A stretch of DNA of 64,000 nt, taken from positions 1,612,001 through 1,676,000 of the forward strand of contig NZ_CP134609.1 in the NCBI RefSeq assembly GCF_031844705.1, read 5' to 3'. Source of the stretch: Streptomyces sp. ITFR-16. Its GTDB lineage: Bacteria; Actinomycetota; Actinomycetes; Streptomycetales; Streptomycetaceae. The position numbers and the translations under genes were made by a program. Of the stretch, positions 24,646 through 33,450 are shown in pieces. Positions within the stretch are counted from its first letter, which is position 1. Each line of letters starts with the position of its first letter. The notes under the pieces are model-generated. The model had not been told where the DNA came from. It was given only the letters and a program-made list of their open reading frames with translations, and searched no databases.

Positions 24646-25677
24646 ATGACCGAACTGGCTCTGGCTCTGACGCTCGCCGTGGTGGTCTCCTCGACGCTGC
24701 TGATCAGGGGGCTGGCCCGCGCGCGGCGCGGGCCGGGCGGCCCCGTCCACGACCTGTACGAGGTGGCGTTCCTGAACGGCGGACCCGGCCGGGTGGCGGA
24801 CGCGGCGCTCGCCGCGATGGAGACGGACGGCCGGCTGCTCATCGGTGGCCCCGGCATCGTCGCGGTGGCCCATCCGGTCGCCCACGACCCGGTGGAGCGG
24901 GCGGTGCTCCAGGAGCAGGCCGCCGCCCCCAGCGGTGCGCTGCACTCGTTGCGGCTCGCCGTGATGCGCCATGCGGCGGTGCAGGAGATCGGTGACGGGC
25001 TGGCCGCGCGCGGGCTGCTGGCGGCGCCCGGCGCGGACACCAAGTGGCGCCGGTGGGGAGTCGTCCAGGGGGTGCTCTGCCTGATCGGCTTCCCGGTCTC
25101 CTTCGCGGTGACCATCACCCAGTTCGTGGGGTCGGACCTCTCCTCGGACACCGGATTCCCCTTCTTCTTCCTGGTGTTCCCGGCTCTGGCCGGCGGCGCC
25201 GTGGCCGGGCTGGTCACCGCGGGGTCCGCCCGGTCCCGGGTCACCAAGGCGGGGCGCAGGGCGGCCGCCGCGTACCGGACCGAGAACGCCCAGCGGACGG
25301 ATCCGGCCCATGTGGTGGCGGTGTTCGGGCTGCGCGCCCTGCCCGGTCCGGTGCTGCGGGGGCATCTGGTCGCGGCGGCCCGGCAGGGCCGCACCGGGTC
25401 GTCGTCGCACCACACATCTAGCTCCACCGACTCCTCCGCGCTGCTGCTCGCGCCGGCCGTGTGGTGCGCGTCGTCGGGCCACGGGGGCGGCTGCGGCAGT
25501 TCCTCCGGGCACGGAGGGGGCGGGGGCAACGGGTGCGGATCGGGGTCGGGTTGCGGCTCCGGCTCCAGTTGCGGGTCGGGGTCGAGCTGTGGTTCCGGCT
25601 CCGGTTGCGGGTCGAGTTCGAGCTGCGGATCCAGTTCCAGCTGTGGTTCGAGCTCCAGTTGCGGCAGCAGTTCCTGA
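24646..25677 (+). CDS. TIGR04222-type membrane protein with Cys-hexad C-terminal tail
   Basis: 343 residues. Hydrophobic segment at about 5-20, a TIGR04222-like domain (DLYEVAFLNGGPGRVADAAL, QEIGDGLAARGLLAAPG), two further membrane segments at about 140-190, then a hydrophilic region and a C-terminal tail from about residue 265. The tail has ten cysteines; the last eight recur exactly every six residues in CGSGSG-, CGSGSS- and CGSSSS-type hexads to the end. ATG at 24646 with GGGGAGGTGA upstream. Its position directly behind a DUF692 enzyme gene suggests the tail is a substrate for cysteine modification or metal binding; this is inference. Confidence 0.82.
   Translation: MTELALALTLAVVVSSTLLIRGLARARRGPGGPVHDLYEVAFLNGGPGRVADAALAAMETDGRLLIGGPGIVAVAHPVAHDPVERAVLQEQAAAPSGALHSLRLAVMRHAAVQEIGDGLAARGLLAAPGADTKWRRWGVVQGVLCLIGFPVSFAVTITQFVGSDLSSDTGFPFFFLVFPALAGGAVAGLVTAGSARSRVTKAGRRAAAAYRTENAQRTDPAHVVAVFGLRALPGPVLRGHLVAAARQGRTGSSSHHTSSSTDSSALLLAPAVWCASSGHGGGCGSSSGHGGGGGNGCGSGSGCGSGSSCGSGSSCGSGSGCGSSSSCGSSSSCGSSSSCGSSS
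25534..25674 (+). repeat. 18-bp coding repeat, Cys every six residues
   Basis: TGC codons occur at 25534, 25552, 25570, 25588, 25606, 25624, 25642 and 25660, exactly 18 bases apart, with only Gly and Ser codons between them. Synonymous differences among units show selection for the peptide rather than a recent DNA slippage. Confidence 0.92.
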
Positions 25678-25742
25678 GACACCGCCGTCCGCATCGTGAA
25701 CAGCCCATGGCGCCGCAGGCCCGTCTCGCATAGAAATCCGGC

Positions 25743-26531
25743 ATGCTCTGGGTTCTGTTCCTGCTGGTCGCATGGGGTGCGGCGACGCTGACCTGTCTCC
25801 GGCTCTGCCTCGTGGCGGCACGCCGGGCACCGGTGGGCGCCCCGGCCGCGGGCGACCGCCCCGGACTCACCCTGTACGAGACCGCGTTCCTGGCCGGCGG
25901 CCCGCACCGGGTCGCCGATCTGGCGCTCGTCTCCATGCATCTGCGGCGCCGGCTGCTGCTCGCGCACACCGGCTGGGCGACGGTCGTCGACCCGGACGGC
26001 CGCGACGACGTGGAGCGCACCGTGATCCGCGCCATCGGACCGCAGGGCCAGTCACCGATACCGGCGGTCCGCGCGTCGGCCGCCGCGGCCGACGCCGTAC
26101 GCGCCCTGGCCGACCGGCTCGTGGCCGCGGGCCTCGCGGTGCCGGGCGGCGGGGACGGCCTCGCATCGGCGGTACGGGCGGTGCGCGGGGCGGCGCTGCT
26201 GGTCGTCGCGATGGGCGCCGCCGCGCTGTTCGTACCGGGCGGGGAGCAGCGCCCGGCGGGTTTCACGGTGCCGCTGCTCGTGTGGTTCGGGCTGCCGCTC
26301 GTACTGATCCTGGGCTGCCTCGCCATCGCCCGGATGGAGGTGCACCCCTACAGCTCCTGGGCCTCCCCGGCCGGACAGCGGCTGCTGGACGCGTGCGCGG
26401 CGCCGGCGGACGGCGGCCGGGGCGATGTGCTGGTGGCGATCGCCGTGCGCGGGGTGGGCGCGGTGGACGACCCGGCGCTGCGCGCGGCGCTCACGGGACG
26501 CGGGGGCGTGCGCCGGGACGACACGCCCTAG
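25743..26531 (+). CDS. TIGR04222-type membrane protein, no Cys tail
   Basis: 262 residues, paralog of the preceding gene: N-terminal membrane segment, TLYETAFLAGGPHRVADLALV matching DLYEVAFLNGGPGRVADAAL of its neighbour, a helical domain (ADRLVAAGLAVPGGG) and two membrane segments at about 145-205. The C-terminus ends without a cysteine-rich tail, so if the tail is a modification target this copy is not. ATG at 25743, 65 bases after the upstream stop. It ends at a bidirectional terminator. Confidence 0.8.
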   Translation: MLWVLFLLVAWGAATLTCLRLCLVAARRAPVGAPAAGDRPGLTLYETAFLAGGPHRVADLALVSMHLRRRLLLAHTGWATVVDPDGRDDVERTVIRAIGPQGQSPIPAVRASAAAADAVRALADRLVAAGLAVPGGGDGLASAVRAVRGAALLVVAMGAAALFVPGGEQRPAGFTVPLLVWFGLPLVLILGCLAIARMEVHPYSSWASPAGQRLLDACAAPADGGRGDVLVAIAVRGVGAVDDPALRAALTGRGGVRRDDTP

Positions 26532-26548
26532 GGCCCCGGAAATGACAA

Positions 26549-26579
26549 CGGTGCGGCGCGCCGGACGCGCGCCGCACCG
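26549..26579. terminator. Bidirectional hairpin between convergent genes
   Basis: CGGTGCGGCGCG at 26549-26560 pairs with its exact complement at 26568-26579 (7-base loop). It lies between the TIGR04222-type gene (+) and the 3' end of hemQ (-). Confidence 0.7.
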
Positions 26580-26674
26580 GAAGCCGAACCCGGTGTCGCT
26601 GGAACAACGGACGGCACGGTGTGCCGGGTGTCCGCCGTCTGATCTTCCGGGTTGGGGTGGTCGGGACCCGCTCG

Positions 26675-27409
26675 CTACGCGAGCCCGGCCACCAGGTCCG
26701 CGACCGACTTGCGCCGGCCGGTGAAGAAGGGGACCTCCTCGCGGACGTGCATCCGCGCCTCGGAGGCCCGCAGGTGACGCATCAGGTCGACGATGCGGTA
26801 CAGCTCGTCGGCCTCGAACGCCAGCAGCCACTCGTAGTCGCCGAGCGAGAACGAGGCGACGGTGTTGGCGCGCACGTCGGGGTAGCCCCGCGCCATCTTG
26901 CCGTGGTCGGCGAGCATGCGGCGACGGTCCTCGTCGGGCAGCAGGTACCAGTCGTAGGAGCGCACGAAGGGGTACACGCTGACGTAGTTGCGCGGCGTCT
27001 CGTCGGCGAGGAACGCCGGGACGTGCGACTTGTTGAACTCGGCGGGGCGGTGCAGCGCCATGTTCGACCAGACCGGGTCGAGGTGGCGGCCCAGGCGGGT
27101 GCGCCGGAAGAGGTTGTACGCCTCCTGGAGCTCGTCCGCCGTCTCGGCGTGCCACCAGATCATGACGTCGGCGTCGGCGCGCAGCCCGGAGACGTCGTAG
27201 CTGCCGCGGACGGTGATGTCCTTGGCCGCGAGCTGGTCGAACAGCTCCTGGACCTCACCGGCGTAGGCCGCGCGGTCCGTGTCGGCCGGCAGGACGTCGC
27301 GCAGCTTGAAGACGGACCACAGCGTGTAGCGGATGACCTCGTTGAGGTCCTTCGCCTTCTTGCCGGCGTTGGGAGCCTTGCTTGATGTCGCAGTCTCGGG
27401 AGCACTCAT
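26675..27409 (-). CDS. hemQ: Coproheme decarboxylase
   Basis: 244 residues of the chlorite-dismutase-like HemQ/ChdC family, which converts coproheme III to heme b by two oxidative decarboxylations, the last step of the coproporphyrin-dependent heme route used by Actinobacteria. Landmarks are [57 protein letters not shown] and [23 protein letters not shown] at 27409, 4 bases after the hemY stop, giving a hemY-hemQ operon. Confidence 0.93.
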   Translation of the reverse strand: MSAPETATSSKAPNAGKKAKDLNEVIRYTLWSVFKLRDVLPADTDRAAYAGEVQELFDQLAAKDITVRGSYDVSGLRADADVMIWWHAETADELQEAYNLFRRTRLGRHLDPVWSNMALHRPAEFNKSHVPAFLADETPRNYVSVYPFVRSYDWYLLPDEDRRRMLADHGKMARGYPDVRANTVASFSLGDYEWLLAFEADELYRIVDLMRHLRASEARMHVREEVPFFTGRRKSVADLVAGLA

Positions 27410-27413
27410 ACGG

Positions 27414-28865
27414 CTATTGTCCCGCCTCGGTCCGGGTGCCCCGAACCAGGGTCGGCGTGGCGATGATCTCGTCGGCGGCGCGGTGGGCGCTCGCGATGCA
27501 GGCGGGGATGCCGACCCCGTCGTAGACCGCGCCGCAGACCCGCAGCGCGGGCAGCTTGGCGATCTCCTCGCGGATCCGGGCGACTCTGACGAAATGGCCC
27601 ACCGGATACTGCGGCAGTCCGCCGATCCACCGGGTGACCTCGGTGTCCACGGGCCTGGCGGCCAGCCCCGTGGCGGCGGCGAGATCGCTCAGCGACACAT
27701 CCACCAGCTCGCCGTCCTCGCGGTGCAGATGGTCCTCCTCGCCGTAGCGGCCCACGGAGGTGCGCAGCAGGAAGAGGTCAGGCGCGGACGCGTCGACCCA
27801 CCGCCACTTGCGGGTGGAGAAGGTGGCGGCCTTGATCGTGCGGCCGTCGACCGGGGGCACCAGGAATCCGGAGCGGCCGTCGAGTGCGGGCACGCCGGCC
27901 ACGTCGGAGCGGCGGAACGCCATGGTGACCAGTGCCATCGACGCGTACTCGACGCCCGCCAGCTCGGCGGAGGCGGCCGGGGACTCGGCGGCGAGCAGGG
28001 TGGAGGCGGACCAGGCGGGGGTGGCGAGGACGACTCCGTCGGCGGTGACGACCCCGGTGTCGGTGCGCACGTCCCAGCCCTCGGCGGTACGGGTCAGGCC
28101 CAGGACCGGGGTCTCGGTGAGGACCGTGCCGCCCCCGGCCCGTACGGCGTCGGCGACGGCATCGGGCAGGGTGCCGATGCCGCCCTCGATGCCCTGGAAG
28201 ACCGGCCCGGTCTGCTGCCGGGCCGCGGCCTGCTCCTGGATGCGGGTGACTCCGTCGAGCAGCGAGCCGCCCTGCCGGGCGACCTCGAAGAGCTGGGGTA
28301 CGGCGGCGCGCAGCGAGATCCGGTACGCGTCGCCGGCGTAGACCCCGCCGAGCAGCGGTTCCACCAGCCGGTCGACGACCTCGCGGCCCAGCCGGTCGGC
28401 CACGTACGCGCCGACGGCGACGTCGTCGCCGACGGCCGTGGGCGCGAGGTCGCGCTCCCGTGCGATACGGGCCAGGCCCTCGGGCGACAGGACGTCGCCG
28501 AGGACCGCCGGGTCGCCCGGCACGCCCATCACATGGCCCTTGGGCATGGGGCGCAGCGCGTCGCGCGTCCACAGGGCGGCGGTGGCGGTGGCGGGCGGCT
28601 GGAGCCGGTCGCCGAGGCCCACCGACCGGGCGAGGGCGACCGCCTCCGGGCGGCGGGCGAGCACGGACTCGGCGCCGAGGTCGACGCGTACGCCCCCGAC
28701 CTCGCCGGTCATGAGCTTGCCGCCGAGCCGGGCGGTCGCCTCCAGGAGGGTGACGCGCACCCCGGACGCCAGGAGCCGCTGGGCGGCGGCGAGTCCGGCG
28801 ATGCCGCCGCCGATGACGACGACGTGTCCCGGGGTCCTGTCCGCGCGGTGAGCTGAAGGCTGCAT
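27414..28865 (-). CDS. hemY: Coproporphyrinogen III/protoporphyrinogen oxidase (HemY/CgoX)
   Basis: 483 residues. N-terminal FAD-binding motif [17 protein letters not shown] at about residue 15, then [23 protein letters not shown], the amine-oxidase-like FAD region, and [19 protein letters not shown] typical of HemG/HemY-type oxidases; the C-terminus has [22 protein letters not shown], the FAD closing motif. In Actinobacteria it makes coproporphyrin III for ferrochelatase and HemQ. ATG at 28865. Operon with hemQ; hemE lies a few kb away on the same strand. Confidence 0.92.
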   Translation of the reverse strand: MQPSAHRADRTPGHVVVIGGGIAGLAAAQRLLASGVRVTLLEATARLGGKLMTGEVGGVRVDLGAESVLARRPEAVALARSVGLGDRLQPPATATAALWTRDALRPMPKGHVMGVPGDPAVLGDVLSPEGLARIARERDLAPTAVGDDVAVGAYVADRLGREVVDRLVEPLLGGVYAGDAYRISLRAAVPQLFEVARQGGSLLDGVTRIQEQAAARQQTGPVFQGIEGGIGTLPDAVADAVRAGGGTVLTETPVLGLTRTAEGWDVRTDTGVVTADGVVLATPAWSASTLLAAESPAASAELAGVEYASMALVTMAFRRSDVAGVPALDGRSGFLVPPVDGRTIKAATFSTRKWRWVDASAPDLFLLRTSVGRYGEEDHLHREDGELVDVSLSDLAAATGLAARPVDTEVTRWIGGLPQYPVGHFVRVARIREEIAKLPALRVCGAVYDGVGIPACIASAHRAADEIIATPTLVRGTRTEAGQ

Positions 28866-28992
28866 ACCCCCACTCTCTCAAACCTCTTCCGAGTCCTGAA
28901 CGTGACCGCTTCGCAACCGGTTCCGTGCGTCCGTCAGGGCCCCCTCGCACGTCGAACCGGCGTCATCAATCACCCGTCCTGGGGGGACAGTT

Positions 28993-29898
28993 ATGCAGGC
29001 AGCACCCATCACCCGTACCGGCAGGGCCTCGCTCGCCGCCGGGCTGCTGACCGCCGTCGTCGTGCTGAGCGGCTGCGGCGCGGGGAGCGGCGACGACTCC
29101 GGCGCGCGCTCCGACAAGCGGGCCTACGCGCCGGCCGACGGGAGCAGGGCGGATGCGGCGGCCGGCGCCAAGGAGGGGACGGCAGCGTCGGCCGCGCCGA
29201 GGAAGACGGAGCGGCTGACCGCCCCTCATGTCATCCGCACCGCCTCGCTCTCCGTGGAGGTGAGGAGCGTGTCCCGGGCGGCGGCCGCCGCCCGTACCAC
29301 CGTGCAGGCCGCGGGCGGGCTGGTCGCCAACGAGAGCACCGAGCAGGTCGACGAGACGCGCGCCACCTCGCATCTGGTGCTGCGGGTGCCGCAGGAGTCG
29401 TACGACCAGGTGCTGCGGGACCTCTCGGGGGCGGGGAAGCTGCTCTCGCGCACGTCGAGCGCCAAGGACGTCACCGACCAGGTCGTGGACGTCGACAGCC
29501 GGATCGCGACGCAGCGCGCCAGTGTGACCCGGGTGCGCAAGCTGATGGACCGGGCCGACAAGCTGGCCGACGTGGTCACGCTGGAGGGCGAACTGAGCAG
29601 CCGTCAGGCGGAGCTGGAGTCGCTGCTCGCGCAGCAGGCCTCGCTCAAGGACCGCACCTCGCTGGCCACCGTCACGCTGGACCTCATGGAGCCGGAGACG
29701 GTGGCCGACGAGGACGACGGCGGTCCGGGGTTCCTGGACGCGCTCGGCGGGGGCTGGCACGCCTTCGTGACGGGGCTGCGGTGGCTGGCGCTGGCAATCG
29801 GCGCCTCGGCCCCGTTCCTGGCCGTCGCGGCGGTCCTGGCCGCCCTGTGGCGGGTGCTGCGCCGCCGGAGCCGGAAGGAGGGCCCGGCGGGCGAGTGA
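28993..29898 (+). CDS. DUF4349 lipoprotein
   Basis: 301 residues. Lipobox VVLSGCGAG near residue 25, then a disordered Ala/Asp-rich linker, a beta-rich region (TASLSVEVRSVSRAAAAART), a coiled coil around 165-220 (RKLMDRADKLADVVTLEGEL), and one C-terminal membrane helix (about 260-285) followed by Arg/Lys. This is the DUF4349 layout; the molecular role is unknown, and both lipid and helix anchors suggest bridging at the membrane. ATG at 28993 with GGGGGGA upstream. Divergent from hemY. Confidence 0.85.
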   Translation: MQAAPITRTGRASLAAGLLTAVVVLSGCGAGSGDDSGARSDKRAYAPADGSRADAAAGAKEGTAASAAPRKTERLTAPHVIRTASLSVEVRSVSRAAAAARTTVQAAGGLVANESTEQVDETRATSHLVLRVPQESYDQVLRDLSGAGKLLSRTSSAKDVTDQVVDVDSRIATQRASVTRVRKLMDRADKLADVVTLEGELSSRQAELESLLAQQASLKDRTSLATVTLDLMEPETVADEDDGGPGFLDALGGGWHAFVTGLRWLALAIGASAPFLAVAAVLAALWRVLRRRSRKEGPAGE

Positions 29899-29982
29899 GG
29901 GCTTCCCGGGGGCGCCGGGGCGCCCCCGGGCCGTGCCGCGCCGTAGCGTGGGGCCTTCGGACGGGGCGGCGGAGGGACGGGC

Positions 29983-31365
29983 ATGGCGGCGGAACGACTG
30001 GTGGTCATCGGCGGTGACGCGGCGGGCATGTCCGCCGCGTCCCAGGCGCGCCGGCTCAAGGGGCCGGACGAACTGAGCATCACCGCCTTCGAGCGGGGCC
30101 ACTTCACCTCGTACTCCGCCTGCGGCATTCCGTACTGGGTCGGCGGTGACGTCGAGCAGCGGGACGACCTGATCGCCCGTACGCCCGAGGAGCACCGTGA
30201 GCGCGCCATCGATCTGCGCACCCGCACCGAGGTGACGGAGATCGATGTCGCCGGGCAGCGGGTGCGCGCCCTGGACCGGGACTCCGGCGAGACCTCGTGG
30301 ACCGGTTTCGACAAGCTGGTGATCGCGACGGGGGCCCGCCCGGTGCGCCCGGCGCTGCCCGGCATGGACGCGGCCGGGGTGCACGGGGTGCAGACCCTGG
30401 ACGACGGGCAGGCGCTGCTGGACTCCCTGGACCGGGCGAAGGGCCGGCGCGCGGTCGTCGTCGGGGCGGGGTACATCGGGGTCGAGATGGCCGAGGCGAT
30501 GCTGAAGCGCGGCTTCGAGGTGACCGTCCTGAACCGGGGCGAGCAGCCGATGGCCACGCTGGACCCGGACATGGGGCGCCTCGTCCACGACGCGATGGAC
30601 GGGCTCGGCATCACGACGGTGAACGGGGCGGCGGTCACCGCGATCCGCACCGGCTCCGACGGCCGGGTGAGCGCCGTGGAGACGGACGGCGCGTCCTACC
30701 CGGCGGACGTGGTGGTGCTCGGCATCGGCGTCGAGCCGGAGACGACGCTGGCGCGGGCGGTGGGGCTGCCGGTCGGCCCGCACGGGGGCCTGCTCACCGA
30801 TCTGTCGATGCGGGTGGTGGGCCACGACAACATCTGGGCGGGCGGCGACTGCGTCGAGGTGCTGGACCTGGTGGCCGGCCGCACCCGGCACATCGCGCTG
30901 GGCACGCACGCCAACAAGCACGGCCAGGTCATCGGGTCCAACGTCGGCGGCGGCTACGGGACGTTCCCCGGCGTGGTCGGTACGGCGGTGAGCAAGGTCT
31001 GCGACCTGGAGATCGCCCGCACGGGGCTGCGCGAGAAGGACGCCCGCGCGGTGGGCCTGCGCTACGTCACGGCGACGATCGAGTCGACGGGCCGGGCGGG
31101 CTACTACCCGGGGGCGCGGCCGATGACGGTGAAGATGCTCGCGGAGTACCGCACGGGCCGGCTGCTGGGCGTGCAGATCGTGGGCCGGGACGGAGCGGCG
31201 AAGCGGGTGGACGTCGCGGCGGTGGCGCTCACCGCCGGGATGACGGTCGAGCGGATGACGGCGCTGGACCTCGGGTACGCCCCGCCGTTCTCACCGGTCT
31301 GGGACCCGGTCCTGGTGGCCGCCCGCAAGACGGTGACGGCGCTGCGGAAGGCGGGCACCGACTGA
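29983..31365 (+). CDS. FAD/NAD(P)-dependent disulfide reductase, CoA-disulfide-reductase/Nox-like
   Basis: 460 residues. FAD motif VVIGGDAAGMSAASQA at the N-terminus, single active-site Cys47 in SYSACGIPYWVGG (the CoA-disulfide reductase and NADH oxidase/peroxidase group rather than the CxxxxC reductases), NAD-binding VVVGAGYIGVEMAEAM near 165, IWAGGDCVEV near 285, and a C-terminal dimerisation domain. It may reduce CoA disulfide, oxygen or persulfide; specificity is not decidable. GGAGGGACGGGC precedes the ATG. Convergent with hemE. Confidence 0.88.
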   Translation: MAAERLVVIGGDAAGMSAASQARRLKGPDELSITAFERGHFTSYSACGIPYWVGGDVEQRDDLIARTPEEHRERAIDLRTRTEVTEIDVAGQRVRALDRDSGETSWTGFDKLVIATGARPVRPALPGMDAAGVHGVQTLDDGQALLDSLDRAKGRRAVVVGAGYIGVEMAEAMLKRGFEVTVLNRGEQPMATLDPDMGRLVHDAMDGLGITTVNGAAVTAIRTGSDGRVSAVETDGASYPADVVVLGIGVEPETTLARAVGLPVGPHGGLLTDLSMRVVGHDNIWAGGDCVEVLDLVAGRTRHIALGTHANKHGQVIGSNVGGGYGTFPGVVGTAVSKVCDLEIARTGLREKDARAVGLRYVTATIESTGRAGYYPGARPMTVKMLAEYRTGRLLGVQIVGRDGAAKRVDVAAVALTAGMTVERMTALDLGYAPPFSPVWDPVLVAARKTVTALRKAGTD

Positions 31366-31386
31366 GCGGCGCCCGCCTCCGCGCCG

Positions 31387-32460
31387 TCAGCGCGCGGTGC
31401 TGGTGTGGACGTACTCGACGAGGCGGGACAGGGCGTCCGGGTCCATGGACGGCATCACGCCGTGGCCCAGGTTGAAGATGTGGCCCTCAAGACCCGCGGC
31501 GGCGTCCAGCACCTCCTGGGTCTTGGCCTCCACGACCTCGGCCGGGGCGAACAGCACGGCGGGGTCCAGGTTGCCCTGGAGCGCCTTGCCGGGGCCGACG
31601 CGGCGCGCGGCCTCGTCCAGCGGGACCCGCCAGTCGACGCCGACGACGTCCGCACCGGCCTCGCCCATCAGGCCGAGCAGTTCGCCGGTGCCGACACCGA
31701 AGTGGATGCGCGGGACGCCGTAGGAGGCGACGGCGTCGAAGACCTTCGCCGAGGCGGGCAGCACCGAGCGGCGGTAGTCGGCGGGGGCCAGGGCGCCCAC
31801 CCAGGAGTCGAAGAGCTGCACGGCGGAGGCGCCGGCCTCGATCTGGACCTTGAGGAAGGCACCGGTGATGTCGGCGAGGCGGTCGAGCAGGTCGGCCCAG
31901 AGCTCCGGGTCGCCGTACATCAGCGCCTTGGTGTGCTCGTGGTTGCGGGACGGGCCGCCCTCCACGAGGTAGCTCGCGAGGGTGAACGGCGCACCCGCGA
32001 AACCGATCAGCGGGGTGGACCCCAGCTCGGCGGTGAGCAGACCGACGGCCTCGGTGACGTACGAGACGTCCTCGGGGGTCAGGTCGCGCAGCCGGGCGAG
32101 GTCGGCGCGGGTGCGGACCTGCTCGGCGATGACCGGGCCGACGCCGGGCTTGATGTCGAGGTCGATGCCGATGGCCTTGAGCGGGACGACGATGTCGCTG
32201 TAGTAGACCGCCGCGTCGACCTTGTGGCGGCGGACGGGCTGCATCGTGATCTCGGCGACGAGCTCCGGCATCGTGCAGGACTCGAGCATCGGGATGCCTT
32301 CGCGCACCTTCAGGTACTCGGGCAGCGAACGCCCCGCCTGGCGCATGAACCAGACCGGCGTGTGCGGCACGGGCTCGCGCCGGCACGCCTTCAGGAACGC
32401 CGAGTCATGGGTGGCGGAGGTCTTCGTCTGCTGGCCCGAGGGGCGATCGTTGGCACTCAC
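31387..32460 (-). CDS. hemE: Uroporphyrinogen decarboxylase
   Basis: 357 residues; converts uroporphyrinogen III to coproporphyrinogen III. The signature [15 protein letters not shown] lies near residue 35, followed by [35 protein letters not shown] near 135, [18 protein letters not shown] near 245 and [10 protein letters not shown] near the C-terminus are all conserved. Start: GTG at 32460 (VSANDRPSG) rather than the longer Arg-rich reading. No ribosome site is visible and GATTCT lies just upstream, so a leaderless transcript is possible. Divergent from the DUF3000 gene. Confidence 0.95.
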   Translation of the reverse strand: MSANDRPSGQQTKTSATHDSAFLKACRREPVPHTPVWFMRQAGRSLPEYLKVREGIPMLESCTMPELVAEITMQPVRRHKVDAAVYYSDIVVPLKAIGIDLDIKPGVGPVIAEQVRTRADLARLRDLTPEDVSYVTEAVGLLTAELGSTPLIGFAGAPFTLASYLVEGGPSRNHEHTKALMYGDPELWADLLDRLADITGAFLKVQIEAGASAVQLFDSWVGALAPADYRRSVLPASAKVFDAVASYGVPRIHFGVGTGELLGLMGEAGADVVGVDWRVPLDEAARRVGPGKALQGNLDPAVLFAPAEVVEAKTQEVLDAAAGLEGHIFNLGHGVMPSMDPDALSRLVEYVHTSTAR

Positions 32461-32552
32461 GCACAGAATCTTCGCACGCGCGCGCAATGAGCCCCGCCCC
32501 GCACGGGTGTCCTTCCGCGCGCGGAGCTCCGGTTCCGCCTACTCTTCCCCGC

Positions 32553-33212
32553 ATGGCTCCGGCGCAGGGACACTTCTCCGATCAATCCGATGAGGCTGAC
32601 AGCAAGGACAGCGCGGAGGGTGGCTCCGTCCCGCCCGCGTTCCGTGAGGCGGTGGACTCACTGCGCTCGGCGCGGCTGCGCCCCGAGCTGGAGGTGGAAC
32701 CGACCCGCCCGCCCAAACGGCTGGCGCCCTTCGCGTACGCGCTGGAGGCGGCGGTCGTCGACGGCGAGGACGATCTCGCCGACGGGCGCCTGGTCCTGCT
32801 CCACGACCCGGCCAGGCACGAGGCGTGGCAGGGCAACTTCCGGCTGGTGACGCTGGTGCGCGCGGAGCTGGAGCCGGAGATGGCGTCCGATCCGCTGCTG
32901 CCGGAGGTGTGCTGGTCCTGGCTGACCGGCGCGCTGGAGGCGCGCGGTCTCAGTTACGGCGAGGCGGGCGGCACGGTCACCCGGGCGGGGTCGCACTACT
33001 TCGGTGCGCTGGGGACGCGGCGTCCCGCGACGCAGATCGAGATCCGGGCCTCCTGGACCCCGCGCGAGGGACGGGGCGGGGTGCCGGACACGGCGTCGCA
33101 TCTGGTGGCGTGGGGCGATCTGCTGTGCCAGATCGCCGGACTGCCGCCGTCGGGGCCGCTGGACGCGGCCGTGGTGACGCTGCCGCAGCGGCGCGGCCCG
33201 CAGGTCTCGTAG
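32553..33212 (+). CDS. DUF3000 domain protein
   Basis: 219 residues, no membrane segment. Conserved blocks are RPELEVEPTRPPKRLAPFAY, GRLVLLHDPARHEAWQGNF, CWSWLTGALE and GSHYFGALGTRRPATQIEIR, with a C-terminal QRRGPQVS. The family is near-universal in Streptomyces and unnamed. ATG at 32553 has no Shine-Dalgarno; TACTCT ends eight bases before it, consistent with a leaderless message. Located between hemE and whiI, as in S. coelicolor (from memory). Confidence 0.85.
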   Translation: MAPAQGHFSDQSDEADSKDSAEGGSVPPAFREAVDSLRSARLRPELEVEPTRPPKRLAPFAYALEAAVVDGEDDLADGRLVLLHDPARHEAWQGNFRLVTLVRAELEPEMASDPLLPEVCWSWLTGALEARGLSYGEAGGTVTRAGSHYFGALGTRRPATQIEIRASWTPREGRGGVPDTASHLVAWGDLLCQIAGLPPSGPLDAAVVTLPQRRGPQVS

Positions 33213-33237
33213 GCCTTTTTCCGCCACCCCGTTTTCA

Positions 33238-33291
33238 GTGACGCTGCGTCACCAGACTTCGTACAGTCACCGGCGCTCTTTTCGTACAATC
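33238..33291 (+). promoter_or_regulatory. Palindrome and direct repeats upstream of whiI
   Basis: A 15-bp palindrome GTGACGCTGCGTCAC (33238-33252) is followed by two direct repeats TTCGTACAGTC (33258-33268) and TTCGTACAATC (33281-33291). The second includes TACAAT, a good vegetative -10 sequence. They lie between the DUF3000 stop and whiI and may be an operator/promoter region. Confidence 0.45.
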
Positions 33292-33344
33292 GATCGCGCG
33301 TCCTATTTGCCCGAATTGTTACTCACCAAATCGTGATCTTCCTC

Positions 33345-33372
33345 TAAAGGAGCAGGGGTCTGCTGCCGAAGG
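33345..33372 (+). promoter_or_regulatory. Candidate sigma-WhiG promoter of whiI
   Basis: TAAA at 33345-33348, a 16-base spacer, then GCCGAAGG at 33365-33372. This resembles the FliA/WhiG-type consensus TAAA-N15-GCCGATAA. whiI of S. coelicolor is reported to depend on sigma-WhiG, which fits. The predicted transcript would have a leader of about 70 bases before the GTG at 33451. Confidence 0.6.
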
Positions 33373-33450
33373 AGTCAATGACCCTTCAAGCACGGTTCGC
33401 CCCGGCTTCATCCCCGAGCCGGCCCGTCCCGCCACTCCCCAGGAGGCCTG

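Noticed and set aside
25534..25674. Regular short repeats that might suggest a CRISPR array
   Set aside because: They are in-frame coding repeats of Gly, Ser and Cys codons with no spacers of foreign type.
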